Counted from the stretch's first letter, positions 33,999 through 42,997 are shown. The stretch is DNA of 64,000 bases from DASRBN01 sp035294305 (GCA_035294305.1 DATGLD010000025.1:163877-227876); one strand, 5' to 3'. Program-made: numbers and translations. Notes: generated by a model not told the origin, from the letters alone.

Positions 33999-34784
33999 TT
34001 ACACTCCAAAGGAAACGAGGATAAAAGTCCAGAGGATCAACGCTCCCACAGCTAAGGGGATGAGGAGCAGGGCGGCGATGACCGCGGCTGCCGTTGCTTT
34101 TCCACCGGTCAGGCGATGCACGGCAACATTCGCAAAGCTTTGTAGCACAATGCTGTAGATGAAGCAGACAATGGCCAGGAAAGCCGACAGGAAATTGCCA
34201 AAAATAGGCAGAATCCCAAGGACACTGACGGCAAGGCCAAACGGCACAAGAAAGAGCAGGGTGGTATAACACTGTTGCAAGAACGTTCCGCGCCCACCAT
34301 AGGCCCTGGCGAGCAGATAGAGAATAGCCATCAGGCAGAAAAACAGGAGGGGTATGAGGATAATAAGCCCGGCAGTCGAGCCTAGCGTAAGCGCCCGGAG
34401 TACGACTGGGCTGCTCAGGCCGGTGGGATTTGCCGGGTTGGGAGTGGCAGGCAGTGAGAAGAGTGAGACAAGGAAGGCAAGCACTGCGGCAATGACCGCA
34501 TAGCCGAGCAATTGAATCCAGACCATGCGCCAACTCGCCTGCGCCATCTCGACCAGAAATGTTTCCGCATATGGTTTAGTCACAACGCGCTTATATTGCT
34601 CCGGCAACTGGCGAATTGCTTCGGTGAGAGGGAGGGGCGCGGCAGCCGGTGGAATAAAGCCGAAGTCAGGCCAATATGTCGGGTCGGAATCGCGCGTGTC
34701 ATGCTTTTTCGCCCCATTGGAAGCAGCTCCGGGGCCTCGTCCATTATTGTTCGATTTGCGACCGGGTATCCATGCCATACACAT
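33999..34784 (-). CDS. Yip1 domain membrane protein
   Basis: 261 residues. A soluble N-terminus of about 85 residues (Asn/Gly/Pro-rich) is followed by five membrane helices; the pattern matches Yip1-family proteins, whose bacterial function is unknown. Start could be ATG 34784 or 34778. It lies downstream of the MgtE-N/CBS gene in the same direction. Confidence 0.8.
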   Translation of the reverse strand: MCMAWIPGRKSNNNGRGPGAASNGAKKHDTRDSDPTYWPDFGFIPPAAAPLPLTEAIRQLPEQYKRVVTKPYAETFLVEMAQASWRMVWIQLLGYAVIAAVLAFLVSLFSLPATPNPANPTGLSSPVVLRALTLGSTAGLIILIPLLFFCLMAILYLLARAYGGRGTFLQQCYTTLLFLVPFGLAVSVLGILPIFGNFLSAFLAIVCFIYSIVLQSFANVAVHRLTGGKATAAAVIAALLLIPLAVGALILWTFILVSFGV

Positions 34785-34844
34785 TACCTACGTGGTATCT
34801 CAGTGCGGACGACCTCAAGGGTCCCCACCCTTACCTGTTATATA

Positions 34845-36155
34845 TCAATACATTCTGGTTGGCTTGCGACGACGCTCGTTGGGCAGCAGCACATCCAGCG
34901 CGTCATCAACGGTAACAACGCCTTCGAGAATGCCATCGTCGCTCACGACAGGAACGGCCAGCAGGTTATATTTCGCCATGATCTCGGCGACGGTTCGTGG
35001 GTCGGTATCCGGGCGGACGGTAATTGTATCCGTCTCCATCACTTCTTTTAGAGTTAGTGTAGGATCAGAAATCAGCAGATCCCAGAGAGAAACGACGCCC
35101 AGCAAAGGACAATCATCCGATGTCTCATCGGCAACGCAATACACGTAAGCGGCCCGTACATCCTGTTCACTCATATAAGCGCGGACGGTATCGATTGCCT
35201 CGGCGACAGTCTTGCCGGTATTGAGGGCAATAAAATTAGTGGTCATGAGACCACCCGCCGAATCCTCTTCATATTCCAGTAAATCCTGGACATCCTCGGA
35301 TTCCTTGGGAGTCATTAAGCGTAAGAGTTCCTGGGCACGTTCTTCGGGGAGGGTCGCCAGCAAATCAGCGGCCTCGTCGGGCTCCATGGCTTGTAGGATA
35401 TCGGCGGCCCGCTGCGGGCGAATATTCTCCAGGATATGACTTTGCCGTTCAGTATCGATCTCTTCGAGCGCATCGGCGGCCGTCTCGTCGTCCAGGCCTT
35501 CAATCAAGCGCGCGCCCTGACCAGGAGTCAACTGGTGGACGATATCGGCAATATCGGCCGGGTGCAGTTCCGCAAGCTGCCCGCTCATGGGACGCAATGG
35601 CCCGGTTAAACCTTCAGGTGTACTACTTGCAGGCTCTTCTTTGTCCGGTTCTTCGTTGGTATCCTGTTCAGGAAGTGGTGTGCCGATGAGCTCGATACGA
35701 TTCCACGGAATCAATTTGGCGGGGGAGCGCCTGCTATTGGCACCGAGCAGCCAGGAGGGCGCGAGCCTGCGCACCAATCCCAGAGAGCTGTTATCGATGC
35801 CTAGAATGTGCCAGCTATCATCGAAACAGATATCGTTCACGCGCACGGCCTTCTTGCGCGCGAGGTCGATGACCTGCTTATCAAGCACATCCTGTGCCAG
35901 GCTGATCAGTGGCGCAAATGTAGCAACGGGCTGAGCAGAAAGCCGTTCTAGAGGGACAAGCAGGCGCAGAGCGTTGCCCTGCCACGCGACGGATTCGGCA
36001 GGCACGTACCAGCGCTGATCCTCCTGCGCCTCGACCAGCAAGATTGTACGGGGCGCAGGCTCTTCCTGCGCTATGAATATATCAATGATTTTCCCTGCTC
36101 GCGCACCCTCTGAATCCTCTATGGGTGCGCCGAGCAGTTGACTAAGGTATTGCAT
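34845..36155 (-). CDS. PRC-barrel / MgtE N-domain / CBS protein without membrane part
   Basis: 436 residues: PRC-barrel-like domain (about 1-75, LGAPIEDSEGARAGKIIDIF), a second barrel-like stretch to about 160, an acidic linker, an MgtE intracellular N-domain made of helical repeats (about 190-290: LHPADIADIVHQLTPGQGAR, RAADILQAMEPDEAADLLAT), then two CBS domains (about 300-425). This is the cytosolic Mg2+ sensor of MgtE but the channel domain is missing. Such proteins are often found with NRAMP-type transporters; none is here. It could regulate a separate transporter or sense Mg2+/nucleotides. Confidence 0.9.
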   Translation of the reverse strand: MQYLSQLLGAPIEDSEGARAGKIIDIFIAQEEPAPRTILLVEAQEDQRWYVPAESVAWQGNALRLLVPLERLSAQPVATFAPLISLAQDVLDKQVIDLARKKAVRVNDICFDDSWHILGIDNSSLGLVRRLAPSWLLGANSRRSPAKLIPWNRIELIGTPLPEQDTNEEPDKEEPASSTPEGLTGPLRPMSGQLAELHPADIADIVHQLTPGQGARLIEGLDDETAADALEEIDTERQSHILENIRPQRAADILQAMEPDEAADLLATLPEERAQELLRLMTPKESEDVQDLLEYEEDSAGGLMTTNFIALNTGKTVAEAIDTVRAYMSEQDVRAAYVYCVADETSDDCPLLGVVSLWDLLISDPTLTLKEVMETDTITVRPDTDPRTVAEIMAKYNLLAVPVVSDDGILEGVVTVDDALDVLLPNERRRKPTRMY

Positions 36156-36170
36156 AGTTTCTATTATATA

Positions 36171-37916
36171 CTATATTTCGATGCGGGGATCAGGTTGGTG
36201 GGGAGATGGAAATGTGCTGCGCATACCCCGCTCCGTATACGGGGCCCCAACCGTTTCCCGCTCAAATGCCTGGTTCGGAGCGCTGAAGTGATCTTCCGCG
36301 CGTTGTTTTTCGTGCTCCAGGCGCACACAGGCGCCGATGAAATCGCGGAAGAGCGGATGGGGGCGCGTAGGACGGCTCTTAAACTCAGGGTGGAACTGAG
36401 ACGCCACAAACCAGGGATGATCCGCCAGTTCAACGACTTCAACCAGGCTATTATCGGCAGAACGGCCACTTACTATAACGCCATTGGCTTCCATACGCTT
36501 GCGAAATTCATTATTAAATTCATAACGATGGCGATGGCGTTCAAACACGATAGGCTCACCATAAGCGGCATAGGCTTTGGTACCAGGGGTCAGACAGCAA
36601 ACCCAGTTGCCAAGGCGCATGGTACCACCCTTGTCAGCCACCTGGCGCTGGGTCAGCATCAAGTCAATAACCGGATGGGGCGTCTGAGCATCAAACTCCG
36701 TACTATTGGCATCAGCAAGACCCAGGACATTGCGGGCATACTCAATCATCGCCACCTGCAAGCCCAGGCACAATCCCAGGTATGGCTTCTTATTGCGACG
36801 CGCGAAGCTGGCTGCTTTTACCTTCCCTTCGATGCCACGGTGGCCGAAGCCGCCGGGAACAACGATACCAGCGACATCTTCCAGCAATTCGGCATATCCC
36901 TCGCCCATACTTTCCAGGGCTTCGGAATTGATCCATTGAATATCGATATCGACATCGTGATACCAACCGGCATGCCGCAGCGCTTCGGCAACCGAGAGAT
37001 ACGCGTCATGTAGTTCGACATACTTACCAACGAGACCAATCTTGAGGCTACGGCGCGGGCGCTTGATCGTCTGTACCAGTTCGCGCCATTCTTGCATCTG
37101 AGCCGGATGTTCAGGCAGGCCAAGCTCCTGCACCAGGTATTCTCCCAACCCGGCCTCTTCGAGAATCAAGGGCACTTCATAAATCGTCTCGGTTGTGAGC
37201 AGGGGAACGACTGCCCGCTCTTCGATATTACAGAAAAGCGCGATTTTCTCGCGCAGTTCGTCGCTGAGGGGATAATCTGAGCGGCAGAGGATCACGTCAG
37301 GTTGAATACCAACGCGTAGCAACTCTTTGACGCTGTGCTGGGTAGGCTTGGTTTTTAGCTCTTTGGTCGCCATCAGGTAGGGCAGCAGCGTGACATGCAT
37401 ATACAGGACATCACGGCGTCCGACATCCTTGCGCATCTGGCGAATGGCCTCTAGAAAGGGTTCGCCTTCGATATCACCGACAGTACCGCCGACTTCGACA
37501 ATCACTACATCGGCATCGGAACGACGGGCTACATTGTGGATGCGCTCCTTGATCTCATTGGTGATATGCGGGATGACCTGGATGGTGCCACCCAGATATT
37601 CCCCGCGGCGCTCTTTAGCAATGACCGAGGCATAGACCTGGCCGGTAGTTACGTTATTGGCCTGGGATGCAGGTTCATCGGTGAAACGCTCATAATGACC
37701 AAGGTCCAGGTCGGTTTCGGCGCCATCATCAGTGACGAAAACTTCCCCATGCTGGTAGGGCGACATGGTGCCAGGATCAACATTGATATAGGGATCCAGT
37801 TTCATCAGGGAGACGGAGACTCCCCGGTTTTTGAGCAGGCGGCCTAGCGAGGCAACCGTTATACCCTTACCCACCGATGATGCCACACCACCCGTGACAA
37901 AGATAAATTTTGACAT
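36171..37916 (-). CDS. pyrG: CTP synthase
   Basis: Makes CTP from UTP, ATP and glutamine. 581 residues from ATG at 37916 with AAGGAGG 6 bases upstream. The N-terminal synthetase opens MSKFIFVTGGVASSVGKGIT; the glutamine amidotransferase half has the nucleophile elbow GLCLGLQ (Cys) and HPEFKSRPTRPHP with the catalytic His and Glu. The C-terminus runs about 35 residues beyond the usual end (after DFIGACVRLEHEKQR), ending in a Pro/Arg-rich tail of unknown role. Confidence 0.97.
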   Translation of the reverse strand: MSKFIFVTGGVASSVGKGITVASLGRLLKNRGVSVSLMKLDPYINVDPGTMSPYQHGEVFVTDDGAETDLDLGHYERFTDEPASQANNVTTGQVYASVIAKERRGEYLGGTIQVIPHITNEIKERIHNVARRSDADVVIVEVGGTVGDIEGEPFLEAIRQMRKDVGRRDVLYMHVTLLPYLMATKELKTKPTQHSVKELLRVGIQPDVILCRSDYPLSDELREKIALFCNIEERAVVPLLTTETIYEVPLILEEAGLGEYLVQELGLPEHPAQMQEWRELVQTIKRPRRSLKIGLVGKYVELHDAYLSVAEALRHAGWYHDVDIDIQWINSEALESMGEGYAELLEDVAGIVVPGGFGHRGIEGKVKAASFARRNKKPYLGLCLGLQVAMIEYARNVLGLADANSTEFDAQTPHPVIDLMLTQRQVADKGGTMRLGNWVCCLTPGTKAYAAYGEPIVFERHRHRYEFNNEFRKRMEANGVIVSGRSADNSLVEVVELADHPWFVASQFHPEFKSRPTRPHPLFRDFIGACVRLEHEKQRAEDHFSAPNQAFERETVGAPYTERGMRSTFPSPHQPDPRIEI

Positions 37917-38039
37917 TTGATCCTCCTTACCCGCAGCATGAGGCAGGACAGCGTACCAGCGGATGGCAGTCGGCCACAAGGGTCAACTGCCAGCGTCCAC
38001 ATCCACTCCCATCCCTACGGGCTTGTAGGTAGAGTTGCC

Positions 38040-38690
38040 CTACATTGATGAGACTTTTAAGCGCGCTTCTAAAATGACGATTTGCATTTCAGCAGGCACG
38101 GTATTACGCGTTATCACTAATTTCGGCTGTGTCGTCACAGTTTCAACGCCCATCTCACGACAGAACTTGTCGAGGGGATCGGGGCTTTCCCCTGACGCGG
38201 GGCGAAAATGCATAGGAATAACGATTCGCGGTTCTACCTGGCTGATCACCTCCGCAGCCTGAGCTGCATTGAGCGTATGCTGCCCGCTCATCGGGATCAA
38301 TAGCACATCGGCATCGGCGACCTCTTCCAACTGCTCCTCTTGCAGAATATGACCCAGGTCGCCTAGATGACAGATTACTATCTCATCCATATGAATGACA
38401 TAAATGGTGTTGCGCCCCAGTTCCTGCCCGCGTTTATTATCGTGGTAGGAGGGAACGCCGGTAATCAAGACATCACTGATCTCATATTCGCCCGGACCGC
38501 GCACAACATACGGTTCCCCTCCGATGCCCTGGACATAATTATGCCCAGGATGGTTATGACTGACGGTGACGATGGGGGCATTGACCTTACCCAGCGAGTA
38601 GCCCGGCTGAGGAGAAAAGGGATCGGTGATCAACGTAACATTCTTGCCACGCAATTGAAAACAGGAGTGGCCAAGCCAGGAAATTTCCAT
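38040..38690 (-). CDS. UPF0173-like metal-dependent hydrolase (beta-lactamase fold)
   Basis: 216 residues, L-type metallo-beta-lactamase superfamily. Starts MEISWLGHSCFQL; the metal motif reads SHNHPGHN, where the usual HxHxDH Asp is Gly, so metal binding may be reduced or altered; later ligands CHLGDLGH and IPMHF are kept. Promoter and hairpin are described separately. Substrate is unknown. Confidence 0.85.
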   Translation of the reverse strand: MEISWLGHSCFQLRGKNVTLITDPFSPQPGYSLGKVNAPIVTVSHNHPGHNYVQGIGGEPYVVRGPGEYEISDVLITGVPSYHDNKRGQELGRNTIYVIHMDEIVICHLGDLGHILQEEQLEEVADADVLLIPMSGQHTLNAAQAAEVISQVEPRIVIPMHFRPASGESPDPLDKFCREMGVETVTTQPKLVITRNTVPAEMQIVILEARLKVSSM

Positions 38691-38719
38691 ACAGGTTAAG
38701 ATTCGCTTTTCTCAATAAG

Positions 38720-38749
38720 TTCGGGCGGGGACTACTGTCCTCGCCCGAA
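38720..38749 (-). promoter_or_regulatory. 5'-UTR stem-loop before the UPF0173 gene
   Basis: 13-bp stem with one G-U-type mismatch (38720-38732 with 38737-38749) and 4-base loop, rich in GGGCGGGG. It begins at the expected transcription start, so the mRNA would start in a hairpin, which often stabilises a 5' end. Confidence 0.55.
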
Positions 38750-38753
38750 TGGT

Positions 38754-38782
38754 ATTATACCACAAGGATAGGTGTTCTACAA
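38754..38782 (-). promoter_or_regulatory. Promoter of the UPF0173 gene
   Basis: On the minus strand TTGTAG (38777-38782), 17-base spacer, TATAAT (38754-38759). The insertion sequence end is only 21 bases upstream of the -35 box. Confidence 0.7.
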
Positions 38783-38791
38783 GGGGATAGC

Positions 38792-38803
38792 CAATATTGG
38801 GAT
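38792..38803 (+). repeat. Target-site duplication, left copy
   Basis: CAATATTGGGAT directly abuts the left IS end; the same 12 bases follow the right end at 40087-40098. Confidence 0.85.
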
Positions 38804-40086
38804 CAGGGTCTGTGAATTATTGCTGGCCTCCTTGAGAGCAAAGAAGAGCAAGGGGTTGCTCAGGATGATAGGAAAAGGAGCGACGAGAGGCGCAAATCTG
38901 GGAAGTGCCGGAGCGATGGATTAAGGAAATGGCGAGATTGCGAAAGGCAGCCAGCAATTGTGGGGCGTTGCCGGAGCGAAGCCGGGAGCGATCTTCTTGG
39001 AAAGAGACATCACGGACATAATGGGAGCGATTCTCGATGCCCCAGTGGCCGCGAACCAGAGAGCAAGCGCAGCGGCGCTGCCTGTGTGGGACTGAGGTCG
39101 GTGATGAGATAGACGACCTCGGTCGAGGTCTGGCCCTTGCAGGTGACGGTGTGCCTCACTTGGGCGACTTGAGCCACCAGCGGCCACTCGGGAGCGAGGT
39201 AGCCATTCATTTCGGTACTGACGCGCATAACGCGATGTTCCACCCGTCCCCGGCGCCGATCCCAGGTCTCGGCTTGCTGGCAAACGGCCTGTGGATCGGC
39301 AAAGTAGGTAGCGAGATTGTCATACAAAGTCGGCTGGTTCCCCTTGACGGTGAAGACGCTCTTGCCTTGGTGGTCATGGGTGATCTGCATCAAGTCGGCA
39401 TGGGTATGCAAGGCATCGCAGGTCACGACCCGTCCAGCTACCGGCAGCGTGGGGAGCACCGCTTTGGCGACTGGGATCTCATTGGTTTTCTCACTCACGC
39501 GCACTTGAAAGAGGGTTTCCTGGCTCTCATGCGTGCAGAACGAGAGCAGATGGGGAGCGGCTTGCTCGTCCGTTCTGGCCCCACGCACGGTCTTGCCATC
39601 CAGGGCGATGGGCTCGTCGGCTACGGCATGCAACGTGGCCTGAATCCAACGTCCCAGTACCTCCTCCAGGGCCTGGACATCCAGGCGCGGTAACAGTTTG
39701 CGATACAGCGAGCCAGTCGGCGTCAGGAACAGGCGCGCTCCAAACACCTGGCGCAGCACTTCCACATGCTCGCGACACCACTGGCCCACCGCTTCCGTGC
39801 TATTACAATTGCAGAGCAACGCTGCCAGCAGACACGTGAGCAAAAAGGCCAATTCATAGCGCAATCCCTGCCGCTTGCGCGGGTCTGGCACGGCATCCAG
39901 AATGGCATAGACGCTCAGCAGTGCTGCTTTCTCCACCAATGCTTTCCGCTCTTCTTCGGTCAGTGGCGGGAGAACCACCTGTTTGGCGATACAATACATG
40001 TATGACTTCTCCTTGAGAGAAGTGATGTGTTTTTCTTATCTTATCTCAGGGGGGAAGCCTCTCTCAGCAATCATTCACAGACCCTG
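38804..40086 (-). mobile_element. ISAs1-family insertion sequence, 1283 bp
   Basis: Terminal inverted repeats: left 38804-38825 begins CAGGGTCTGTGAAT, right 40065-40086 is its inverted copy with one mismatch over 22 bases. 12-bp flanking direct repeats (38792-38803, 40087-40098) mark the insertion (ISAs1 members usually duplicate 8-10). It contains one transposase gene on the minus strand, frameshifted. Removing it joins a short plausible frame at 40087-40233 to its stop in the left flank. Confidence 0.92.
38817..39999 (-). pseudogene. ISAs1 transposase, frameshifted
   Basis: DDE-type transposase. The main frame (39010-39999, 329 residues) has the DUF/N-terminal block LSVYAILDAVPDPRKRQGLRY, the first catalytic Asp in IALDGKTVRGAR, and the second in VVTCDALHTHADLM. 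Near 39055 the frame shifts: the family's C-terminal block VRGHWGIENRSHYVRDVSFQ with the catalytic Glu continues in another frame to a stop at 38817-38819. Insertion of two bases (CT) in the CTCTCT run would restore it, so a repeat slippage, a sequencing error, or a recoding site are the options. As read, the protein loses its catalytic Glu. Confidence 0.85.
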
Positions 40087-40098
40087 CAATATTGGGAT
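40087..40098 (+). repeat. Target-site duplication, right copy
   Basis: CAATATTGGGAT, identical to 38792-38803 on the other side of the insertion sequence. Confidence 0.85.
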
Positions 40099-40233
40099 AT
40101 TGTTCACTTTCTGCCCAAAACGCAACCTCGCGAGTTCTTCTTGCAGATTTATCAAGCATCGGCAATTGTCCATTCTATGCGCTTCCCCAGACTGGCCGCA
40201 TAGCGCTGTAACGTCAAGAAAGTCTTGTTCCAT
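40087..40233 (-). pseudogene. Possible small gene interrupted by the insertion sequence
   Basis: A frame starting at ATG 40233 (MEQDFLDVTALCGQSG; AGGAG 11 bases upstream) runs into the IS end after FGQKVNNIPIL. Joining it to the left flank gives only four more residues and a stop (ILAIPL). The intact product would have about 53 residues. No family was recognised, so coding is uncertain. Confidence 0.3.
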
Positions 40234-40383
40234 GCATCTAATGCTCCTAAGTTTCACCATATCATTTTTGATATATTTTTTCAACCTGAACGATTTCTGA
40301 GTTTTCTGGTTTTGTATTTCATAGAGTAATTGAGGGAAATCCCATCAGCCTGCGTGAATGCCGATAAAGCGCATACTCATGCA

Positions 40384-40526
40384 GAGGGCGACCACAAGGC
40401 TCTCCACCCTACGCCGCTCTACTCCCGCCCTTACAATTACTACGCTCCCTTGGAGGACGATTTCGTAATCATTGTAAGGGCGGGGGCAGCTGGGGATGTA
40501 GGGCTGGGGCCCTTGTGGTCGCCCTC
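40384..40526. repeat. Nested inverted-repeat element of the GGGCGACC family
   Basis: Outer arms GAGGGCGACCACAAG (40384-40398) and its inverted copy at 40512-40526 are perfect over 15 bp. Inner arms CCCGCCCTTACAAT (40424-40437) and 40471-40484 are also perfect over 14 bp. The outer arms match the elements at 20778-20870 and 62817-62838. No frame with an RBS is inside, so it is a non-coding palindromic repeat. The rest of the 40234-40570 gap shows nothing more. Confidence 0.65.
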
Positions 40527-40570
40527 CTCGGGGACAGACTAGTCGCCACTTACCTCTTTTCTAAAACAGT

Positions 40571-41974
40571 TTACGCTTCACTATTCGTTGCGAAAGCGGC
40601 TATCATCGCCTCATCGACAAGAGGGCCGGTAACTGTCATGCCACCGTTGGGTGCTTTGGAGGCAAATGTCAGCGAGCTGTAGGCCACCGTCACCTTCACT
40701 TCCCGGCCTCGCGCACCCACGCGCACAGTACTGCCCTCTACTATCTTTTTGATGCGCTGAGCGACAATTCCCGCTCCCTGCTGGTCGGCGCGAATAACTG
40801 CCGTCATGATACCGGGGCCGTTGATCGAGAGCCGGTCTTCTTTGCGAATTTTGGTACGCAGGAGCGGCAGAAACTTGCGCGCGGCTTCGGTCGCCTCGCG
40901 ATCCTCACGCTCACGGTGCACATCGGTATGTTTCGCGCCCTCGAGGATGAAGCGGAAGACGATCACGCTCTGGGCGTTGCAGATGCGACGAACTTTGCGC
41001 TGGCCAGCCTCCAGGTCCTTTGTGGACTCGACGGCTTGCCAGATATGATGTTCGCGTTTGCGCCAGTAATCATAATTGCCTTGCATGCGAGCAACGCCCT
41101 CCAGGGTAATAGCACCGAGTGTCCACACTGCCTGCTTCGGGCTGCTCATGGTAAAATCGCGGCAGGCAATGAGCTGGCGGGCAATGGGTGTGACTTTCAT
41201 CGTCGAGGCTTCGTAGTTTTGCTGCTTGAGCACTTTGAGATGGCCTGCATAAATGCGGCGGCGCTGTTTGAGAAAATCGCGTACCGTGACCGGACCCTTG
41301 TTGTAGACAACGCAATTGGGTTTATAAAGGAGCTTAAAACCGAGTTGAGAGATCAGGGCCTGGATAGAGATTTCATCGACGGCGCTATCGACCGGGATGC
41401 CCGAGATAACGTTGCGGAAGGCGATTACCTCCCCAAGCTTGGGATGAATGCGAGCGACGCGATCATGCAGGCGCCACAGGAGATGCACTGTATGCCCCAT
41501 AAAGGTTGATGGATCGTTGACCGGCACGGGACGCCCGCCAACCATACCAACAGAGGGGTCTTTAAAGGGAGCACAGAGATTTTCTAAGGATGAAGTTTCA
41601 GGAATAATATCGGCGCCGATCAGAATGACGACGGGGCTGGTTGCCTGTTTGAGAAAGAGGTTGATGGCAGAGGCCTTGCCTTCGCGCTTCTCCTGCACGC
41701 ACAAGCGCACGCGCGGCTCTTGCAGGGCAATTTCAGAGACGATCGGCACGGTACGATCGGTACAACCGCTGGCAACGACAATGATTTCTTCGAGATGGAA
41801 GGAAGGGCCTGTCTGCTCAAGCACTGCCTTGATCGTACGAGCGATATTAGCCTCTTCGTTATATGCCATTATACCGACGCTACACCCGATATACCCGGTC
41901 GCTTCCGATTCCGGCTCAGGGCCATAAGCTGATATTTGCTCCAATTGAACTTCATTCACGATGTTAGTTGCCAT
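40571..41974 (-). CDS. Family 2 glycosyltransferase with degenerate GGDEF-like C-terminal domain
   Basis: 467 residues from ATG at 41974 (AAAAGGAG 9 bases upstream). GT-A domain: VGIMAYNEEANIARTIKAVL, the VVASGCTDRT block, the metal-binding area LIGADIIPE and the acceptor part QRRRIYAGHL. After about residue 330, with no obvious membrane helices, the tail LLRTKIRKEDRLSINGPGIM...AVIRADQQGAGIVAQRIKKI aligns by eye with a diguanylate cyclase fold in which the GGDEF loop has become NGPGI, so it is not expected to make c-di-GMP but may bind a nucleotide. Sugar donor and acceptor are unknown; extracellular polysaccharide synthesis is plausible. Confidence 0.85.
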   Translation of the reverse strand: MATNIVNEVQLEQISAYGPEPESEATGYIGCSVGIMAYNEEANIARTIKAVLEQTGPSFHLEEIIVVASGCTDRTVPIVSEIALQEPRVRLCVQEKREGKASAINLFLKQATSPVVILIGADIIPETSSLENLCAPFKDPSVGMVGGRPVPVNDPSTFMGHTVHLLWRLHDRVARIHPKLGEVIAFRNVISGIPVDSAVDEISIQALISQLGFKLLYKPNCVVYNKGPVTVRDFLKQRRRIYAGHLKVLKQQNYEASTMKVTPIARQLIACRDFTMSSPKQAVWTLGAITLEGVARMQGNYDYWRKREHHIWQAVESTKDLEAGQRKVRRICNAQSVIVFRFILEGAKHTDVHREREDREATEAARKFLPLLRTKIRKEDRLSINGPGIMTAVIRADQQGAGIVAQRIKKIVEGSTVRVGARGREVKVTVAYSSLTFASKAPNGGMTVTGPLVDEAMIAAFATNSEA

Positions 41975-42406
41975 CAAAGGCATCTCCTTTTGCGAGATTG
42001 ATAGCGGGGATATGCTCTGTAGATGCAGGTAGAGAGGCAAGTCCTCATGGTATCATGAAAATGTGCCTTCATATCTACTTATATCATTTCGATCTCAATA
42101 CTCATTTCTAGTGACCTCCCCTTGGCTTAGGAGAGAGCATACCACTGAGATGCTGATCTTCAAATAGAAATTGGGTTAAGATATGGTTGTAAATATTCAA
42201 ATGTAGTTATGAATTTCTGTTTTCTCAGGGCAACTCCAGGGGTGAACTACGGTTTCAAGCCACCCTCCTTATGACCGGTCTTGACCTGATCTCGCTTCAG
42301 GGTTTATACTTTTTCTGCCAGAAACTCATGAGTATATTTCTCTCATAAGCAATGAACGTTTGTGAAAACAGGATTCCCTTGTTTACCCGAAAGGTACCAC
42401 TGAGCA
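41975..42406. other. Divergent intergenic region, nothing definite
   Basis: 432 AT-rich bases between the glycosyltransferase and the membrane hydrolase-like gene, presumably holding both promoters. No clear promoter pair, RNA or repeat was found. Confidence 0.5.
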
Positions 42407-42997
42407 ATGCAGATACAGGAACATGTGAAATTATCGACCGCGGCGGCCATTGTCGCACTGCCCGTACTGAAAAAAGATCTCTGGATACCACTGGCCGCAA
42501 GTGTGCTTATCGATGTGGATCATTATCTATGGCACGCTGTGACGCACCGCACGTTGAGCCTGCGCGCGGCGATACGCTATTTTGGGCAGGCCGACCCACC
42601 CCAGCGGCCAGAAGCACGGTTGCTCCATCATCCGATTGTACTGGGAGCATTGCTATTTCTAGGGGTGCGTATGCGCTCGCGCCCCCTCCTGCTGATCCTG
42701 GCCGGACTGCTGTTTCATGTCAGTCTGGATGTGATCCATTCCTCTCAGATGCGCAGGTTGAAACGCTTGTTGGGCGAACAGGTCGATTTTACCTGCCCAG
42801 CATGCGGGAAATATGATGAGGCGCTGCAGTTACATACACTGCATTTTGCGCGCAATGTCCTTGATCGTTACAATCCCCGGCATTTCGTGGTGTTATGCGC
42901 GACCTGCCATGAGCAAGCACACGCTACCGGTAGCGGCGCGGGCTTGCTCCGTCCACAGTCCTACGACGAGCAATTCACAAGGGCGGGGCAAGCGTGA
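42407..42997 (+). CDS. YdjM-like membrane metal protein with HNH-like zinc tail
   Basis: 196 residues. The first 120 resemble the YdjM/LexA-binding inner-membrane hydrolase family: short hydrophobic helices and paired metal motifs DVDHYLWH and HVSLDVIH. The tail (about 125-180) has CPACGKY, LHTLHFARNVLDRYNPRHF and VVLCATCHEQAH: two CxxC pairs around H...R...N...H, the layout of an HNH zinc-finger nuclease or an HNH-derived zinc domain. I know of no common protein with this combination. Cysteine and histidine spacing supports at least zinc binding; nuclease activity is unproven. Confidence 0.75.
   Translation: MQIQEHVKLSTAAAIVALPVLKKDLWIPLAASVLIDVDHYLWHAVTHRTLSLRAAIRYFGQADPPQRPEARLLHHPIVLGALLFLGVRMRSRPLLLILAGLLFHVSLDVIHSSQMRRLKRLLGEQVDFTCPACGKYDEALQLHTLHFARNVLDRYNPRHFVVLCATCHEQAHATGSGAGLLRPQSYDEQFTRAGQA

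Noticed and set aside
36138..37013. 291-codon plus-strand frame opposite CTP synthase
   Set aside because: Antisense to a conserved housekeeping gene and without family motifs.
39037..39693. 218-codon plus-strand frame in the insertion sequence
   Set aside because: Antisense to the transposase; ISAs1 elements encode one protein.
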